Shown: positions 47,516 through 58,947 of the stretch, piece after piece
Layout of the letters: the number at the start of each line of letters is the position of its first letter
How positions within the stretch are numbered: the first letter of the stretch is position 1
Source: Candidatus Thalassolituus haligoni
Lineage (GTDB): Bacteria > Pseudomonadota > Gammaproteobacteria > Pseudomonadales > Oceanobacteraceae
Reading direction: 5' to 3'
DNA length: 64,000 bases
NCBI RefSeq assembly: GCF_041222825.1
Contig: NZ_CP139482.1
Coordinates: 4,312,546 to 4,376,545 of the forward strand
The notes under the pieces: generated by a model
Databases searched by the model: none
Told to the model about the DNA's origin: nothing
The model's input: the letters and a program-made list of their open reading frames with translations, nothing else
Position numbers and translations under genes: made by a program

Positions 47516-49054
47516 TTACCAGGTCTGAGAGCTCTTGAAAGATTCAATACACTCTTTCAGACCGGCTGCGATCTCGTCGTTAAAGTCGCCTTTCACGTTG
47601 ATTTTCGCCATCAGTTCAGCAAATTCGCTGTTGGCAAAGCTCAGCAGGGCAGCTTCGAATGGACGGATTTTCGCCACTTCTACGTCGTTCAGGAAGCCTT
47701 CGTTGGCGGCATAAATCACCAGACCCATTTCCGCAGTCGACATCGGTGCGTACTGGCCTTGCTTCATCAGCTCGGTCACTGCGCGGCCATGTTCCAGCTG
47801 CTTGCGGGTCGCTTCATCCAGATCAGAAGCGAACTGGGCAAACGCTGCCAGTTCACGGTACTGAGCCAGCGCCAAACGAATACCACCGCCCAGCTTCTTG
47901 ATGATTTTGGTCTGTGCTGCACCACCGACACGGGAAACCGAAATACCGGCGTTCATCGCTGGACGTATGCCAGAGTTGAACAGGTTGGTTTCCAGGAAGA
48001 TCTGACCATCGGTGATCGAGATCACGTTGGTTGGTACAAACGCAGAGACGTCACCGCCCTGGGTTTCAATGATCGGCAGGGCCGTCAGCGAACCGGTCTT
48101 GCCTTCAACACCGCTTACGTTTTTGACGTAATCAGGGTTCACCCGACAAGCACGTTCCAGCAAACGGGAGTGCAAATAGAAAACGTCACCAGGGTAAGCT
48201 TCACGACCAGGAGGACGCTTCAGCAACAATGAGATCTGACGGTAAGCCCAGGCTTGTTTGGTCAGGTCATCGTATACAATCAGGGCGTCTTCACCGCGAT
48301 CGAGGAAGTATTCACCCATCGCACAACCGGCGTATGGCGCCAGAAACTGCATCGCTGCAGGATCGGCAGCACCAGCGGCAACAATGATGGTGTGTTCCAT
48401 GGCGCCGTGCTCTTCCAGTTTACGAACCACGTTCGCAATGGAAGACTGCTTTTGGCCAATCGCCACGTAGACACACTTAATACCGGTGCCTTTCTGGTTA
48501 ATGATGGCATCAATCGCCATCGCCGACTTGCCGGTCTGACGGTCACCAATGATCAGCTCACGCTGGCCACGACCGACAGGAACCATGGAGTCAACCGCCT
48601 TGTAACCGGTTGGCAACGGCTGATCTACACCCTGACGAGCAATTACGCCAGGCGCAACGCGTTCAACAGGTGCAGATGTGTTGGTCTCAATCGGACCCTT
48701 GCCGTCAATCGGGCGACCCAGAGTGTCCACAACACGACCCAGCAGGGCTTCGCCGGTTGGAACTTCCAGGATACGACCGGTACATTTCGCTTTCTGGCCT
48801 TCGGCCAGCGATTTGTATTCGCCCAGAATAACCGCGCCTACAGAGTCGCGTTCCAGGTTCATGGCCAGGCCGTAGACACCGCCGTCAAATTCAATCATCT
48901 CACCGTACATTACGTCGGCAAGACCATGGATACGAACGATACCGTCGGATACGGATACAACGGTGCCCTCGTTCTGGGCTTGTGAAGTCACATCGAGACT
49001 TTCGATGCGTTTTTTGATGACTTCACTGATCTCGGATGGATTCAGTTGCTGCAT
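47516..49054 (-). CDS. atpA: ATP synthase alpha subunit
   Basis: The 512-residue alpha subunit (E. coli 513). The Walker A is [13 protein letters not shown] (about 170-182), and [11 protein letters not shown] and [17 protein letters not shown] are as in the family. It begins [18 protein letters not shown]. It lies 15 nt after atpH and 60 nt before atpG. Confidence 0.98.
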   Translation of the reverse strand: MQQLNPSEISEVIKKRIESLDVTSQAQNEGTVVSVSDGIVRIHGLADVMYGEMIEFDGGVYGLAMNLERDSVGAVILGEYKSLAEGQKAKCTGRILEVPTGEALLGRVVDTLGRPIDGKGPIETNTSAPVERVAPGVIARQGVDQPLPTGYKAVDSMVPVGRGQRELIIGDRQTGKSAMAIDAIINQKGTGIKCVYVAIGQKQSSIANVVRKLEEHGAMEHTIIVAAGAADPAAMQFLAPYAGCAMGEYFLDRGEDALIVYDDLTKQAWAYRQISLLLKRPPGREAYPGDVFYLHSRLLERACRVNPDYVKNVSGVEGKTGSLTALPIIETQGGDVSAFVPTNVISITDGQIFLETNLFNSGIRPAMNAGISVSRVGGAAQTKIIKKLGGGIRLALAQYRELAAFAQFASDLDEATRKQLEHGRAVTELMKQGQYAPMSTAEMGLVIYAANEGFLNDVEVAKIRPFEAALLSFANSEFAELMAKINVKGDFNDEIAAGLKECIESFKSSQTW

Positions 49055-49069
49055 GCATCGTCCCTCAAA

Positions 49070-49606
49070 CTAGGATTTCATCGCTTCGGCCAACTTTGAC
49101 AGCTTGCCTGTGAGTGAGCCGTCAATAACCAGGTCGCCTGCACGAATAATAGCGCCGCCGATGAGTGACTCATCGACTTCGCTGGTCATTCGGACATCGC
49201 GTTGCAGTTTGGCTTTAAGTGCCTGAGCGAGCTTGTTTGACTGGGTTTCGGTCAGTGCGTACGCAGAGGTCACTACGACATCTACTGCGTTTTGCAGCTG
49301 GGCCTTCAACTCTTCATAAAGAGCTGTAATTTCAGTCAACAGCGTCAGACGCTTGTTTTCTGCCAGAACGTGTACCAGGTTTTTGGCTGCGTCATTAAGC
49401 TTTTCGCCACATACGTCAATCAAGGCTTGTGCCTGCTGTGCCGCAGTCAGAGAAGGATGTACCAGCACCTTCGCCATCGCAGCGTCGGATGCATAAGCGG
49501 ACAGCAGGGCCAGATCGTCTGACCATGCATCCAGGGACTTCTTCTCTTCTGCTTCAGCAAACACGGCCTTGGCGTATGGCCGAGCGAGAGTGGTTAATTC
49601 AGCCAT
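49070..49606 (-). CDS. atpH: ATP synthase delta subunit
   Basis: The 178-residue delta subunit, which joins the peripheral stalk to F1. It begins with LARPYAKAVFAEAEE, the family hallmark, and ends with DESLIGGAIIRAGDLVIDGSL. It lies 11 nt after atpF and 15 nt before atpA. Confidence 0.95.
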   Translation of the reverse strand: MAELTTLARPYAKAVFAEAEEKKSLDAWSDDLALLSAYASDAAMAKVLVHPSLTAAQQAQALIDVCGEKLNDAAKNLVHVLAENKRLTLLTEITALYEELKAQLQNAVDVVVTSAYALTETQSNKLAQALKAKLQRDVRMTSEVDESLIGGAIIRAGDLVIDGSLTGKLSKLAEAMKS

Positions 49607-49617
49607 GGCAACCTCGC

Positions 49618-50088
49618 TTAGAGTTCTTCAGTCAGTTGATTAAGCAGATCAGCGTGAGCTGATGCATCGACTGACTTGCCCAGGATCTTGGTAGCGCCGG
49701 CAACCGCCAGCTCAGATACCTGTTTGCGCAGAACTTCTTTCGCGCGGTTAACCTCTTGCTCAACTTCTGCTTGAGCAGCGGCTACCAGGCGGTCACCTTC
49801 AGCGCGAGCGGTTTCTTTCGCTTCGTCGATGATTTGGTTGGCACGCTTGTTAGCCTGTTCGATGATTTCGGCAGCTTTTTCTTTGCTTTCACGCAGCTGG
49901 GAAACGGCTTTTTCCTGAGCCAGTTCCAAGTCGCGCTCGGCACGGTTTGCTGCGTCCAGACCATCGGCAATTTTCTTTTCACGCTCTTGCATGGCACCCA
50001 GCAGGTGGGGCCATACGAATTTCATGCAAAACCACACGAAAATCGCGAATGTGATGATCTGGCCGATAAGTGTCGCGTTAATGTTCAC
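49618..50088 (-). CDS. atpF: ATP synthase b subunit
   Basis: The 156-residue b subunit (E. coli 156), the peripheral stalk. It has one N-terminal membrane span (residues about 5-25, [18 protein letters not shown]) and a long charged coiled coil. It starts at GTG 50088 after GAGGAG. Confidence 0.95.
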   Translation of the reverse strand: MNINATLIGQIITFAIFVWFCMKFVWPHLLGAMQEREKKIADGLDAANRAERDLELAQEKAVSQLRESKEKAAEIIEQANKRANQIIDEAKETARAEGDRLVAAAQAEVEQEVNRAKEVLRKQVSELAVAGATKILGKSVDASAHADLLNQLTEEL

Positions 50089-50142
50089 GCCAGACTCCTC
50101 ATGTTCGTTGGTTAAGGAAGTTCGTTAAAAAAGGAACGACCC

Positions 50143-50394
<252 letters not shown>

Positions 50395-50420
50395 TTAGTT
50401 AGTAAGTTAATGGTTAAAAA

Positions 50421-51335
<915 letters not shown>

Positions 51336-51353
51336 TCACTCTCAGTCCATAGT

Positions 51354-51722
51354 TTATAAATTGGCGACTTTTGCCGAGGCCAGATGCCCCAGCTGCACTG
51401 TTATAAATCCTGCAAACAGTGCCAGTACATTCAGATGCTCAACCCGCTGGAAGATGACCATAAAACACAGCGCAGTCAGCAAAAATTTCCAGGATTCTCC
51501 CTGGTAAAACGATTGCACGATCCTGGTAGCAGATCGGGCCCCGGTATAGCGGAACGCGCGCCAGACAAAGTAAGCGTTGGGCAGGGCGCAAGTTAACCCT
51601 CCCAACAACGCCGACATGGCGGCTACATCACTGTGTAACCAGGCAAGCAGAGCAGAAATCAGCGCCAGGATCAGTTGCAAGATGACGATCCGGTACGCAG
51701 GCGGACGCGGTACAGTAGACAA
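51354..51722 (-). CDS. atpI: ATP synthase assembly protein AtpI
   Basis: A 122-residue membrane protein with four spans, first in the atp operon. AtpI helps c-ring assembly in other bacteria. It starts at TTG 51722 with GAGG just upstream; no better start is seen, and the length fits the family. It shows LLGGLTCALPNAYFVWRAF, the conserved AtpI core. Confidence 0.88.
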   Translation of the reverse strand: MSTVPRPPAYRIVILQLILALISALLAWLHSDVAAMSALLGGLTCALPNAYFVWRAFRYTGARSATRIVQSFYQGESWKFLLTALCFMVIFQRVEHLNVLALFAGFITVQLGHLASAKVANL

Positions 51723-51775
51723 CCTGACCTCATTACTTATTGGATTTCTGCTTTGGCCAGTGCAAAAGCGCGGTG

Positions 51776-51804
51776 ATTATATGGGCAAGGTATCCGGCCT
51801 TCAA
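51776..51804 (-). promoter_or_regulatory. Sigma-70 promoter of the atp operon
   Basis: On the minus strand TTGAAG (51804-51799) and TATAAT (51781-51776) are spaced by exactly 17 nt. The predicted start near 51769 is about 47 nt before the atpI TTG. The rest of 51805-51999 holds small hairpins (GGTGC-CCTTC-GCACC at 51849-51863) that may end the parB transcript. Confidence 0.82.
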
Positions 51805-51999
51805 CCAGTTACCGGATCTATCTGTAATAAATTGGTCGTAGTGCTTTAGGTGCCCTTCGCACCCTTGACTCGGGTCAATGTGCGCGATTTTTGCCAATAA
51901 TAAGGCTGACACCCCCTTGCCTTCTCGCTCAGCACCCGTTGGCCACCCTCAGCCCGGTGTGCTCCGGTGACAGAAGACACAGCGGAATCGTCAGGCAGA

Positions 52000-52902
52000 T
52001 TACTGAAGGTGGCTCAATATGCCGTCGAGTTCATCCAGGCTGGTGTAGTTGATCACCAGTTTTCCCTTGCCTCTGGCATTATGACGGATCGAGACACTGG
52101 CACCGAGGCGCTCACCCAGCATGCGTTCCAGTCGCTCGACGTCCGGATCGGGCACGGCTGCTGGCGCTACGGCTTCAGGTTGTTTTTGTTCATGGCTACG
52201 CACCAGCGCTTCGGTTTGCCGTACAGTCAGGCCCTTGGCCACTACCTGATCGGCCGCCAGACTTTGTGCCTGACCATTCAACCCCAATAACGCTCTGGCA
52301 TGTCCCATTTCCAGGTCGCCATTCTCCAACAGGGTTTTGACGTCTGTATTAAGGTTCATCAACCGCAACAGGTTGGCCACCGTGGTGCGGTTTTTGCCAA
52401 CCGCCTGCGCCACTTCCTGCTGGGTGAGTTCAAACTCTTGCTGCAGCCGGTGTAACGCAATCGCCTCTTCCATCGGGTTGAGGTTTTCACGCTGGATATT
52501 CTCGATCAGAGCCATGGCGATGGCCGCATCATCAGGCACATTGCGAATCAGCGCCGGGATCTGCTCCAGCCCTGCCATACGGCTTGCTCGCCAGCGACGC
52601 TCACCGGCAATGATTTCGTAGCGATCCTCCGAACCGGCCAGCAAACGCACCATAATCGGCTGCATCAAGCCCTGGGCACGGATCGAATCCGCCAGTTCTT
52701 CCAGCGCTTCCGGCTGAATATCACGCCGGGGCTGATACTGGCCCGGCTGGATCACATCCAGCGGCAGATGGATCAGGTCACCATCTGCCCGCTCCGATGG
52801 GAGATCGGCGGTGGTTGGGGCCGAGTCGTCGTCCTGGCCAGCGTGTGACGCTGCCAATAGCGCATCGAGGCCGCGCCCCAGGCCACGTTTACGTTTTGTC
52901 AT
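52000..52902 (-). CDS. parB: Chromosome partitioning protein ParB
   Basis: A 300-residue ParB/Spo0J. The N-terminus KRKRGLGRGLDALLA is the ParA-activating tail, the CTP-binding motif GERRWRASRMAGL lies near residue 95, and a helix-turn-helix (QQEVAQAVGKNRTTVANLLRL) precedes the C-terminal dimer domain. It should load at parS; two sites matching the Pseudomonas consensus are at 15143 and 23307. It lies 38 nt after parA. Confidence 0.97.
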   Translation of the reverse strand: MTKRKRGLGRGLDALLAASHAGQDDDSAPTTADLPSERADGDLIHLPLDVIQPGQYQPRRDIQPEALEELADSIRAQGLMQPIMVRLLAGSEDRYEIIAGERRWRASRMAGLEQIPALIRNVPDDAAIAMALIENIQRENLNPMEEAIALHRLQQEFELTQQEVAQAVGKNRTTVANLLRLMNLNTDVKTLLENGDLEMGHARALLGLNGQAQSLAADQVVAKGLTVRQTEALVRSHEQKQPEAVAPAAVPDPDVERLERMLGERLGASVSIRHNARGKGKLVINYTSLDELDGILSHLQ

Positions 52903-52940
52903 ACCTTGATTCCGATCATGTCCGTTTCGAACATCTCTAT

Positions 52941-53711
52941 TCAGGCCGTTACCACCCGGTGACGGCGATTCATTTCTCCGGCCAGCGCCAGATAAGCCAT
53001 GGCACCACGCGAATTCCGGTCATACAGCAATGCCGGTATGCCGTAGCTTGGTGCCTCGGCCAGACGCACATTGCGGGGAATGACAGTATCGTAAACCCGC
53101 TTGCCAAAGTGACTCACCAGCTGCGCTGATACCTCTTCTGTCAGGCTATTGCGCGGGTCGTACATGGTGCGCAACAGGCCTTCAATGTGGAGCTGTGGAT
53201 TGTAGGCATCCTTGATCGAGTCGACGGTTTCCATCAAGGCACTGAGGCCTTCAAGAGCATAGTATTCGCACTGCATCGGAATCAGCACCGCATCGGCAGC
53301 CACCATCGCATTCACCGTCAACATGCTGAGCGATGGCGGACAATCGATCAGTATATAGTCGTAACGCCCTTGTACACTCGCCAGCGCCTTGCGTAACCGC
53401 TGCTCGCGTCCGATCACATTGATCAGCTCCACTTCTGCAGCCGTCAGGTCACCATTGGAAGGAATCAGGTCATAACCCGCCTCGCCAGCTGGCACAATGG
53501 CTTCTTCTACAGCGCAACGCTGCACCAATACCTCGTAGAGGGAGTTTTCCAGTGCATATTTGTCGACACCACTGCCCATGGTGGCATTACCCTGGGGGTC
53601 AAGATCGATCAGCATCACGCGGCGCTTGGTCGCCGCCAGTGAGGCAGCCAGATTCACTGCCGTCGTCGTCTTGCCTACACCGCCTTTCTGATTGGTAATC
53701 GCCAGAATCAT
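52941..53711 (-). CDS. parA: Chromosome partitioning ATPase ParA
   Basis: A 256-residue ParA/Soj ATPase. The deviant Walker A motif is NQKGGVGKTTTAVNLA at the N-terminus (residues 7-22), the Walker A' is LIDLDPQGNAT and Walker B is YILIDCPPSLSML. With ParB and parS it segregates the origin region. It follows rsmG by 21 nt in the mnmG-rsmG-parA-parB run. Confidence 0.97.
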   Translation of the reverse strand: MILAITNQKGGVGKTTTAVNLAASLAATKRRVMLIDLDPQGNATMGSGVDKYALENSLYEVLVQRCAVEEAIVPAGEAGYDLIPSNGDLTAAEVELINVIGREQRLRKALASVQGRYDYILIDCPPSLSMLTVNAMVAADAVLIPMQCEYYALEGLSALMETVDSIKDAYNPQLHIEGLLRTMYDPRNSLTEEVSAQLVSHFGKRVYDTVIPRNVRLAEAPSYGIPALLYDRNSRGAMAYLALAGEMNRRHRVVTA

Positions 53712-53732
53712 CGTCTTCGCTCTACAGGGATA

Positions 53733-54413
53733 TTATTGATCAGTCGGTGTACGGTCTGCGCCCGGAACAGCGACCAGCCGCAGCAGATGGCGCTGGCCTT
53801 CGACGCCCGGAACCTCGACGATGGCGGCCGATGCCAACGCCACATCAGCGGGTAATGCCTCAAGTTCTTGCTGGGGGTACTGTCCTTTCATCGCCAGGTA
53901 GCAACCGCCGGGAGCCAGCAAATGACGGCACCAGGTCACCATATCGGACAGCGAGGCAAATGCGCGGCTGGCAATCATATCGAATGGGACGTCGGGATGA
54001 TATGCCTCAACCCGGTCGTTCACGATGGTGACATTCTCCAGCCCCAGACTGGTACGGGCCTGAAACATAAAGCGCGTTTTTTTACCGTTACTGTCGAGCA
54101 GGGTAAAATGGCACTGCGGATTCAGCGCCGCCAGTACCATACCAGGCAGCCCTGGACCGGTGCCAACATCCAGTATATGGGTAGCAGAACCAAGGTGTGG
54201 CTGCACGGCGAGACTGTCCAGCAGGTGTAAATCCACCATCGCGGATGGATCACGGATGGCGGTGAGGTTATACGCCTTGTTCCATTTGTGCAGCAGCTCC
54301 AGATAGCCCATCAGCAGATCGGCTTGCTGATGGCTCAATGTGATGTCCAGCTGAGCCGCACCACGCATCAAGCGATTACGCAATCCGGCGGGAAGAGAAG
54401 TTGCCATGCTCAT
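53733..54413 (-). CDS. rsmG: 16S rRNA m7G527 methyltransferase RsmG
   Basis: A 226-residue methyltransferase (E. coli 207) that methylates G527 of 16S rRNA; its loss gives low-level streptomycin resistance elsewhere. The SAM site is HILDVGTGPGLPGMVLA, preceded by KWNKAYNLTAIRDP. Two ATGs (54413, 54407) are possible; the frame is open to 54494 but without a start signal there. It lies between mnmG and parA, the usual order. Confidence 0.94.
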   Translation of the reverse strand: MSMATSLPAGLRNRLMRGAAQLDITLSHQQADLLMGYLELLHKWNKAYNLTAIRDPSAMVDLHLLDSLAVQPHLGSATHILDVGTGPGLPGMVLAALNPQCHFTLLDSNGKKTRFMFQARTSLGLENVTIVNDRVEAYHPDVPFDMIASRAFASLSDMVTWCRHLLAPGGCYLAMKGQYPQQELEALPADVALASAAIVEVPGVEGQRHLLRLVAVPGADRTPTDQ

Positions 54414-54622
54414 ATATTCCGTGCCTTGAGTCCTGCCAAACAAAGATGATTCCCGCGCCAAACAACCCATATCGGAACTCTCTGGCGCACGCAATCCTCA
54501 TACTCACCGGCAACATAACCACATACCAGCCAGCGGGCGGCGGATACTAGCACAAAGTCAGCAGTGAGTTTGAACCTCTTCAGCAACAACCGGCATAAGA
54601 CCGCAGCGCGGGTACGACTGAC

Positions 54623-56524
54623 TCAGGCTTCCATCCGATGGGCCATATTACGTTTTTTCAAATGAATCATAATCTGACTGATCGCTGCCGGCGTAACACC
54701 AGCAAGCCGTGACGCCGCCCCCAGAGTTTCCGGTTTGAGCGAATAAAGCTTCTGCTTCACTTCATTGGACAAGCCACCAATGGCGTCATAGTCGAGGTCA
54801 TCCGGCAGCAGCGTATGTTCATAGCGACGTAATTGCTCGATATCCTCCAGCTGACGGGCGATATAGCCATCGTATTTGGCCTGGATCTCGACCTGTTCTG
54901 CCACGCGCGGGTCATCACTCAGTGGCTCGCCCTTGAGTCTGGCCACCAGCGGATAGGTCAGGGCAGGGCGTTTGAGTAGGTCATGGAGGTTATATTCATG
55001 GCTGATGGCCGTTTCACCCAGCTCTGCCAGTGCCTCGGCTGCTGTCGAGCCCGGCTGAATCCAGGTGGTTTTCAAGCGTTGGGTTTCTTGCTCGATCTGC
55101 TCCCGTTTTTCACAAAATGCCGCCCAACGCTGATCACCCACAATGCCAAGGTCGCGGCCAATCTCAGTCAACCGCAGGTCAGCGTTATCTTCCCGCAGCA
55201 CCAGCCGATATTCCGCCCGGCTGGTAAACATCCGATACGGTTCCTTGGTGCCCATGGTGATCAGGTCGTCAACCAGCACACCGATATAGCACTGGTCACG
55301 GCGCGGCACCCAGACGTCTTTTTCCAACGCCCGCAAGGCCGCATTCAGACCGGCCAGCAAGCCCTGGGCTCCGGCCTCTTCATAACCTGTCGTGCCATTG
55401 ATCTGGCCAGCAAAAAACAGATTATTGATACAGCGGGTTTCAAGGCTGTGCTTGAGCTGCTGGGGATCAAAATAGTCATACTCGATGGCGTAGCCCGGAC
55501 GGGTAATGTGCGCCTTCTCAAAACCGGGGATCGAGTGAATCAGATCCAGCTGCACATCAAACGGCAAACTGGTGGAAATACCGTTTGGATACAGCTCATT
55601 GCTGTTTAATCCTTCCGGCTCAACAAACACCTGATGACTGGTCTTGTCGGCGAAACGGGTGATTTTGTCTTCGATCGATGGACAATAGCGCGGACCAATC
55701 CCTTCAATCACACCGGCATACATCGGCGAACGATCAAGATTGGCGCGAATAATATCGTGGGTCCGCTCGTTGGTGTGGGTGATGTAACAGCTGACCTGCT
55801 GTGGATGCTCGGCCAGCGATCCCATAAATGACATCACCGGCAGCGGCGTATCACCCGGCTGCTCCTGCATCACCGAGAAATCGACACTGCGACGGTCAAT
55901 GCGTGCCGGCGTGCCTGTCTTCAGTCGGCCAACGGTAAAAGGCATTTCCCGCAAACGCTGGGAAAGCGCTGTCGATGGCGGATCTCCGGCACGACCGCCA
56001 CTGTGATTTTCCATGCCAATATGAATCAGGCCACCGAGGAACGTCCCCGCCGTCAACACCACCGAGGTGGCATAAATTTTCATATTGGTGTTGGTGACCA
56101 CGCCACACACAGTACTGCCAACACCATCACCATCGAGAATCAGGTCATCACAGGCTGCCTGAAAAATATCCAGGTTGGGCTGATTTTCCACGATGTTACG
56201 AATTGCAGAACGATACAGCGCACGGTCGGCTTGGGCCCGTGTCGCCCGCACCGCCGGGCCTTTACGGCTATTGAGGGTACGAAACTGGATCCCCCCCCGA
56301 TCAGTTGCCCGCGCCATCGCGCCATCCAGCGCATCAATTTCTTTCACCAGATGGCTTTTGCCAATACCACCAATGGCCGGGTTACAGGACATCACGCCGA
56401 CCGTGTCCGTGTTATGGGTCAGCAACAGCGTCTTGCTACCGGTGCGAGCCGCTGCCAGTGCGGCTTCCGTACCAGCGTGACCACCACCGACCACAATCAC
56501 GTCATATCGAACGGGATACTCCAC
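54623..56524 (-). CDS. mnmG: tRNA uridine 5-carboxymethylaminomethyl modification enzyme MnmG
   Basis: A 633-residue FAD enzyme (E. coli 629) that works with MnmE to make cmnm5U34 in tRNA. The FAD loop is [15 protein letters not shown] at the N-terminus, with the conserved [15 protein letters not shown] and a helical C-terminal MnmE-binding region. I choose GTG 56524, 5 nt after GAGG; a longer frame to 56638 runs into the oriC-like region. It is first in mnmG-rsmG-parA-parB. Confidence 0.96.
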   Translation of the reverse strand: MEYPVRYDVIVVGGGHAGTEAALAAARTGSKTLLLTHNTDTVGVMSCNPAIGGIGKSHLVKEIDALDGAMARATDRGGIQFRTLNSRKGPAVRATRAQADRALYRSAIRNIVENQPNLDIFQAACDDLILDGDGVGSTVCGVVTNTNMKIYATSVVLTAGTFLGGLIHIGMENHSGGRAGDPPSTALSQRLREMPFTVGRLKTGTPARIDRRSVDFSVMQEQPGDTPLPVMSFMGSLAEHPQQVSCYITHTNERTHDIIRANLDRSPMYAGVIEGIGPRYCPSIEDKITRFADKTSHQVFVEPEGLNSNELYPNGISTSLPFDVQLDLIHSIPGFEKAHITRPGYAIEYDYFDPQQLKHSLETRCINNLFFAGQINGTTGYEEAGAQGLLAGLNAALRALEKDVWVPRRDQCYIGVLVDDLITMGTKEPYRMFTSRAEYRLVLREDNADLRLTEIGRDLGIVGDQRWAAFCEKREQIEQETQRLKTTWIQPGSTAAEALAELGETAISHEYNLHDLLKRPALTYPLVARLKGEPLSDDPRVAEQVEIQAKYDGYIARQLEDIEQLRRYEHTLLPDDLDYDAIGGLSNEVKQKLYSLKPETLGAASRLAGVTPAAISQIMIHLKKRNMAHRMEA

Positions 56525-56619
56525 AGACACCTCACCAAATAACAGGAATTTCAAAAACGGGCGCGGATTATAGCAATTACCCCAGTAAGCAGATAGGGCT
56601 TTGTACAAAATATGAGCAA

Positions 56620-56850
56620 TACCACTATCCACAGGCATATAAGGTAATCAAACCATTGTGTACAGTGTTATCCACAGCCCCTGGAAAATCATTTTTTATC
56701 CTTTTTAATCAAAGAGTTATATTGTTAATAAATAGCTGATAAGTGATTTTTTAGCGGTATAAAAAAATTACCGGGTAAAGGTTACTGAAGGATAGCAACC
56801 CGTTACAACAAGGGTTTACCACATTTCCTAACAGGGTTATCCACAGAAAA
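56620..56850. other. oriC: Probable chromosomal replication origin (oriC)
   Basis: Beside mnmG, as in Escherichia and Vibrio. Two perfect DnaA boxes TTATCCACA lie at 56668-56676 and 56837-56845, and a one-mismatch box CTATCCACA at 56625-56633. Two exact matches to the IHF consensus WATCAANNNNTTR are at 56646-56658 and 56707-56719. About 56692-56774 is roughly 80% A+T by hand count, a candidate unwinding element. Against it: the mnmE-rpmH block would then be transcribed towards the origin, and Pseudomonas uses the rpmH-dnaA gap, which lies beyond the window. Confidence 0.65.
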
Positions 56851-56996
56851 ACCAGCCATTAGATGATGACCAAGGAAGAACATCCAGCCGGATGCCTGCA
56901 CCATTACTGATCGCTTCAGGCGCTTGCAGGGTGGTCAGAACGAAACAGTGAGGGAAAAGCAGGGGAGGTAGCCGGAAGGCCGCTGCACGATAGGGA
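56851..56996. other. Spacer with no feature seen
   Basis: Nothing recognisable between the oriC-like region and the palindromic element; no frame with a ribosome site is present. Confidence 0.4.
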
Positions 56997-57153
56997 ACAT
57001 CTATTTAATCCTGCACGGCTCTGCGCGAGTGTTGCCGTTGTTCAGGGCAAGGCGGCGAATGCCGCGAAATGACGCGTCCTTGTCAAATTCGTCAACACCG
57101 CACTGGACGGCGGCAACCCGCGCCCTCCGGGGGCTGCCGGATTAAATAGATGT
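56997..57153. repeat. 157-bp palindromic (MITE-like) element
   Basis: Perfect 15-bp terminal inverted repeats, ACATCTATTTAATCC (56997-57011) and GGATTAAATAGATGT (57139-57153), bound a GC-rich interior with further inverted pairing (GTTGCCG.../...CGGCAAC). No clear target duplication flanks it. It lies between the oriC-like region and the lipoprotein gene, ending 10 nt from that gene's stop. It is either a small dispersed repeat or a large transcript-ending hairpin; only one copy was noticed in this window. Confidence 0.75.
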
Positions 57154-57163
57154 CACCGAGGTA

Positions 57164-57916
57164 TTAACGACTGTATTCGAGGCGTAATAATTCGCTGTCA
57201 TCAGCAAAGTAGAATTCAAGCGTACCCGCTGCCGTAATGGCGGCGTAACCATTCACTGTTGCGGTTTTATTAAAAAAATCGCAGCCGGAGCGGTTGTACA
57301 GATGCGCTTTCATCAAGGGGTAGATGTTATTCAGCAAAAAGAGCTCACCGTCAAAACTGCAGCTGCCAGCCCCCTGGCCGACAAACTTGGCCTTGCTGCC
57401 AAGCTCGGTAATAAACACGCTGGTTGTGCCGGCTTTCCAGGTACCTACGGGCTTCCACAGCGCTGAGCTCTCTTCCCAGCTGCCATCGGCTTCCAGCGTC
57501 AGTCCACCAGCCAACTGACTGGTCTCGAACGTACCCACTATTGTGCCATCACTATCACTCTGCTCAACCAATAGGGCATCAACGGCCATACTGGTTGCTG
57601 CACCACTGGCTGCCATCTCGCCCTGCGCTTCATTACTGCCGCTGATCGGCCAGGCATCAAGATCCATCGAGATACTGCGCTCGTAACTGATGTACTCAAC
57701 AGTACCGGTAAAGCCACGAGTGCCATCAAAACCATAGACATTACCTTCGTACATCAACAACCGCACAGCACCCGCCTGGTCAAACTGACCATCCCAGAAA
57801 CCGTTCAGTGCAATCGCACGATTGTAAGAAGATTCGTAAGGTTGATTACTGCCCTCGGAAACACACCCCGAACAGCCCAGCATTGTAATTATTGTTGTTA
57901 TCGCGAAAACGCGCAT
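57164..57916 (-). CDS. Lipoprotein of an unrecognised paralogous family (member 1)
   Basis: A 250-residue secreted protein with an N-terminal signal and a lipobox-like MLGCSGC (lipid Cys at 15 or 18). It shares a pattern with the next gene: LNGFWDGQFDQAG (about residues 36-48), then LMYEGNVYGFD, CSFDG in the second half and GYAAITAAGTLEF at the end. Two further Cys may form a disulfide. I recognise no family and cannot assign a function; the domain reads as beta-rich. The gene is separated from its paralogue by 191 nt. Confidence 0.75.
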   Translation of the reverse strand: MRVFAITTIITMLGCSGCVSEGSNQPYESSYNRAIALNGFWDGQFDQAGAVRLLMYEGNVYGFDGTRGFTGTVEYISYERSISMDLDAWPISGSNEAQGEMAASGAATSMAVDALLVEQSDSDGTIVGTFETSQLAGGLTLEADGSWEESSALWKPVGTWKAGTTSVFITELGSKAKFVGQGAGSCSFDGELFLLNNIYPLMKAHLYNRSGCDFFNKTATVNGYAAITAAGTLEFYFADDSELLRLEYSR

Positions 57917-58107
57917 GGCGATGCTCTGTCAATAAAAGAATGAATCATCACAAGGTAGTGGCTTGCCCGATCAGGAAAATTCTCCTGCAGCCAGTCTTTT
58001 CATCAAAAAAACACAAAAAAGTCAACAAAGATAGCGATTCGTCCGACTGTTTATGTACAAAACGTGAACTTATGCAGGGAATTGGGGTGATTGAACGGCT
58101 CGACGGT

Positions 58108-58947
58108 TTATTCAACCGCCGTGGTCGCCGTGTCTTCTGTTGTTGTGGTTGTTGCAGCCGTACTCTCGGCTTCCGTTACTGCTGCCGTATAAATCATGTA
58201 GTACAGCGAACCCGTATCAAACAGGAAAAACTCCAGCGCCCCGGCTGCCGTAATCGTGGCATAACCCGGCACATTGGTGGCGTTATAATCGCTGCAGTTT
58301 TTACGTTCGGTCAGGGTCACGTTATAAAGGTTATATTGCTGGTTGACCGGCTCAATAAAGCCATCAAAGGTGCAGCCACCACTGGCCGCAGAAATGGCTT
58401 TCAAACTGGCCCGACTGCCCAACGAAGTGATGTACAGACTGTAGTCGCCCGCCTGCCATTGCCCAGTTACCAGCGCGACACCAGCGTTATTGTTCCAGGT
58501 AGCATCGTCCATCAATAGAAAACTGCCGGCACCACGATCACTGTCATAATCTCCTACCAGGGTGTCGCTGGTGCTGGCCGTAGTGTAAACCAGTCCCTCC
58601 ATCAAATAGTCCACACTACTGCCATCGGCCAGATAGTGGCCTGCCGTGGCATCGGAAGCGGTAATGGCATAAGCGGTCAGATCAAGGTTGGCGATCTGGG
58701 TCGAACTGTCGAGGTTGATCGAGCCATAATAGCCCCGGCTTTCATCCAGCCCGAAAATTATTCCCTGATACATCAGTATTCTTAAGCTGCCCGCCTGATC
58801 CAACTGACCATCCCAGAAGCCATTCAACGTCAGGGTCTCGGCATTCACCGTCTGCCCCTCCGCATTGGTGACACCATCATCATCGCTGGAAATGGAAATA
58901 CAGGCCGTCATCAAGGTTGAAAAAACAACTAACAAGAACAAGCGCAT
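58108..58947 (-). CDS. Lipoprotein of an unrecognised paralogous family (member 2)
   Basis: A 279-residue lipoprotein (lipobox MTAC) similar along its length to the neighbouring gene: LNGFWDGQLDQAG, LMYQGIIFGLDESRGYYG, CTFDG and GYATITAAGALEF occur in the same order. An acidic spacer follows the lipid Cys, and a Thr/Glu/Ala-rich tail of about 28 residues ends the protein. GGAGCC precedes ATG 58947. The tandem pair arose by duplication (inference) and has diverged strongly. Function is unknown; surface or periplasmic location follows from the signal. Confidence 0.78.
   Translation of the reverse strand: MRLFLLVVFSTLMTACISISSDDDGVTNAEGQTVNAETLTLNGFWDGQLDQAGSLRILMYQGIIFGLDESRGYYGSINLDSSTQIANLDLTAYAITASDATAGHYLADGSSVDYLMEGLVYTTASTSDTLVGDYDSDRGAGSFLLMDDATWNNNAGVALVTGQWQAGDYSLYITSLGSRASLKAISAASGGCTFDGFIEPVNQQYNLYNVTLTERKNCSDYNATNVPGYATITAAGALEFFLFDTGSLYYMIYTAAVTEAESTAATTTTTEDTATTAVE

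Noticed and set aside
57892..58518. 208-codon plus-strand frame over the lipoprotein pair
   Set aside because: Antisense to the second lipoprotein; the minus frames have signal peptides and paralogy, this one has neither.
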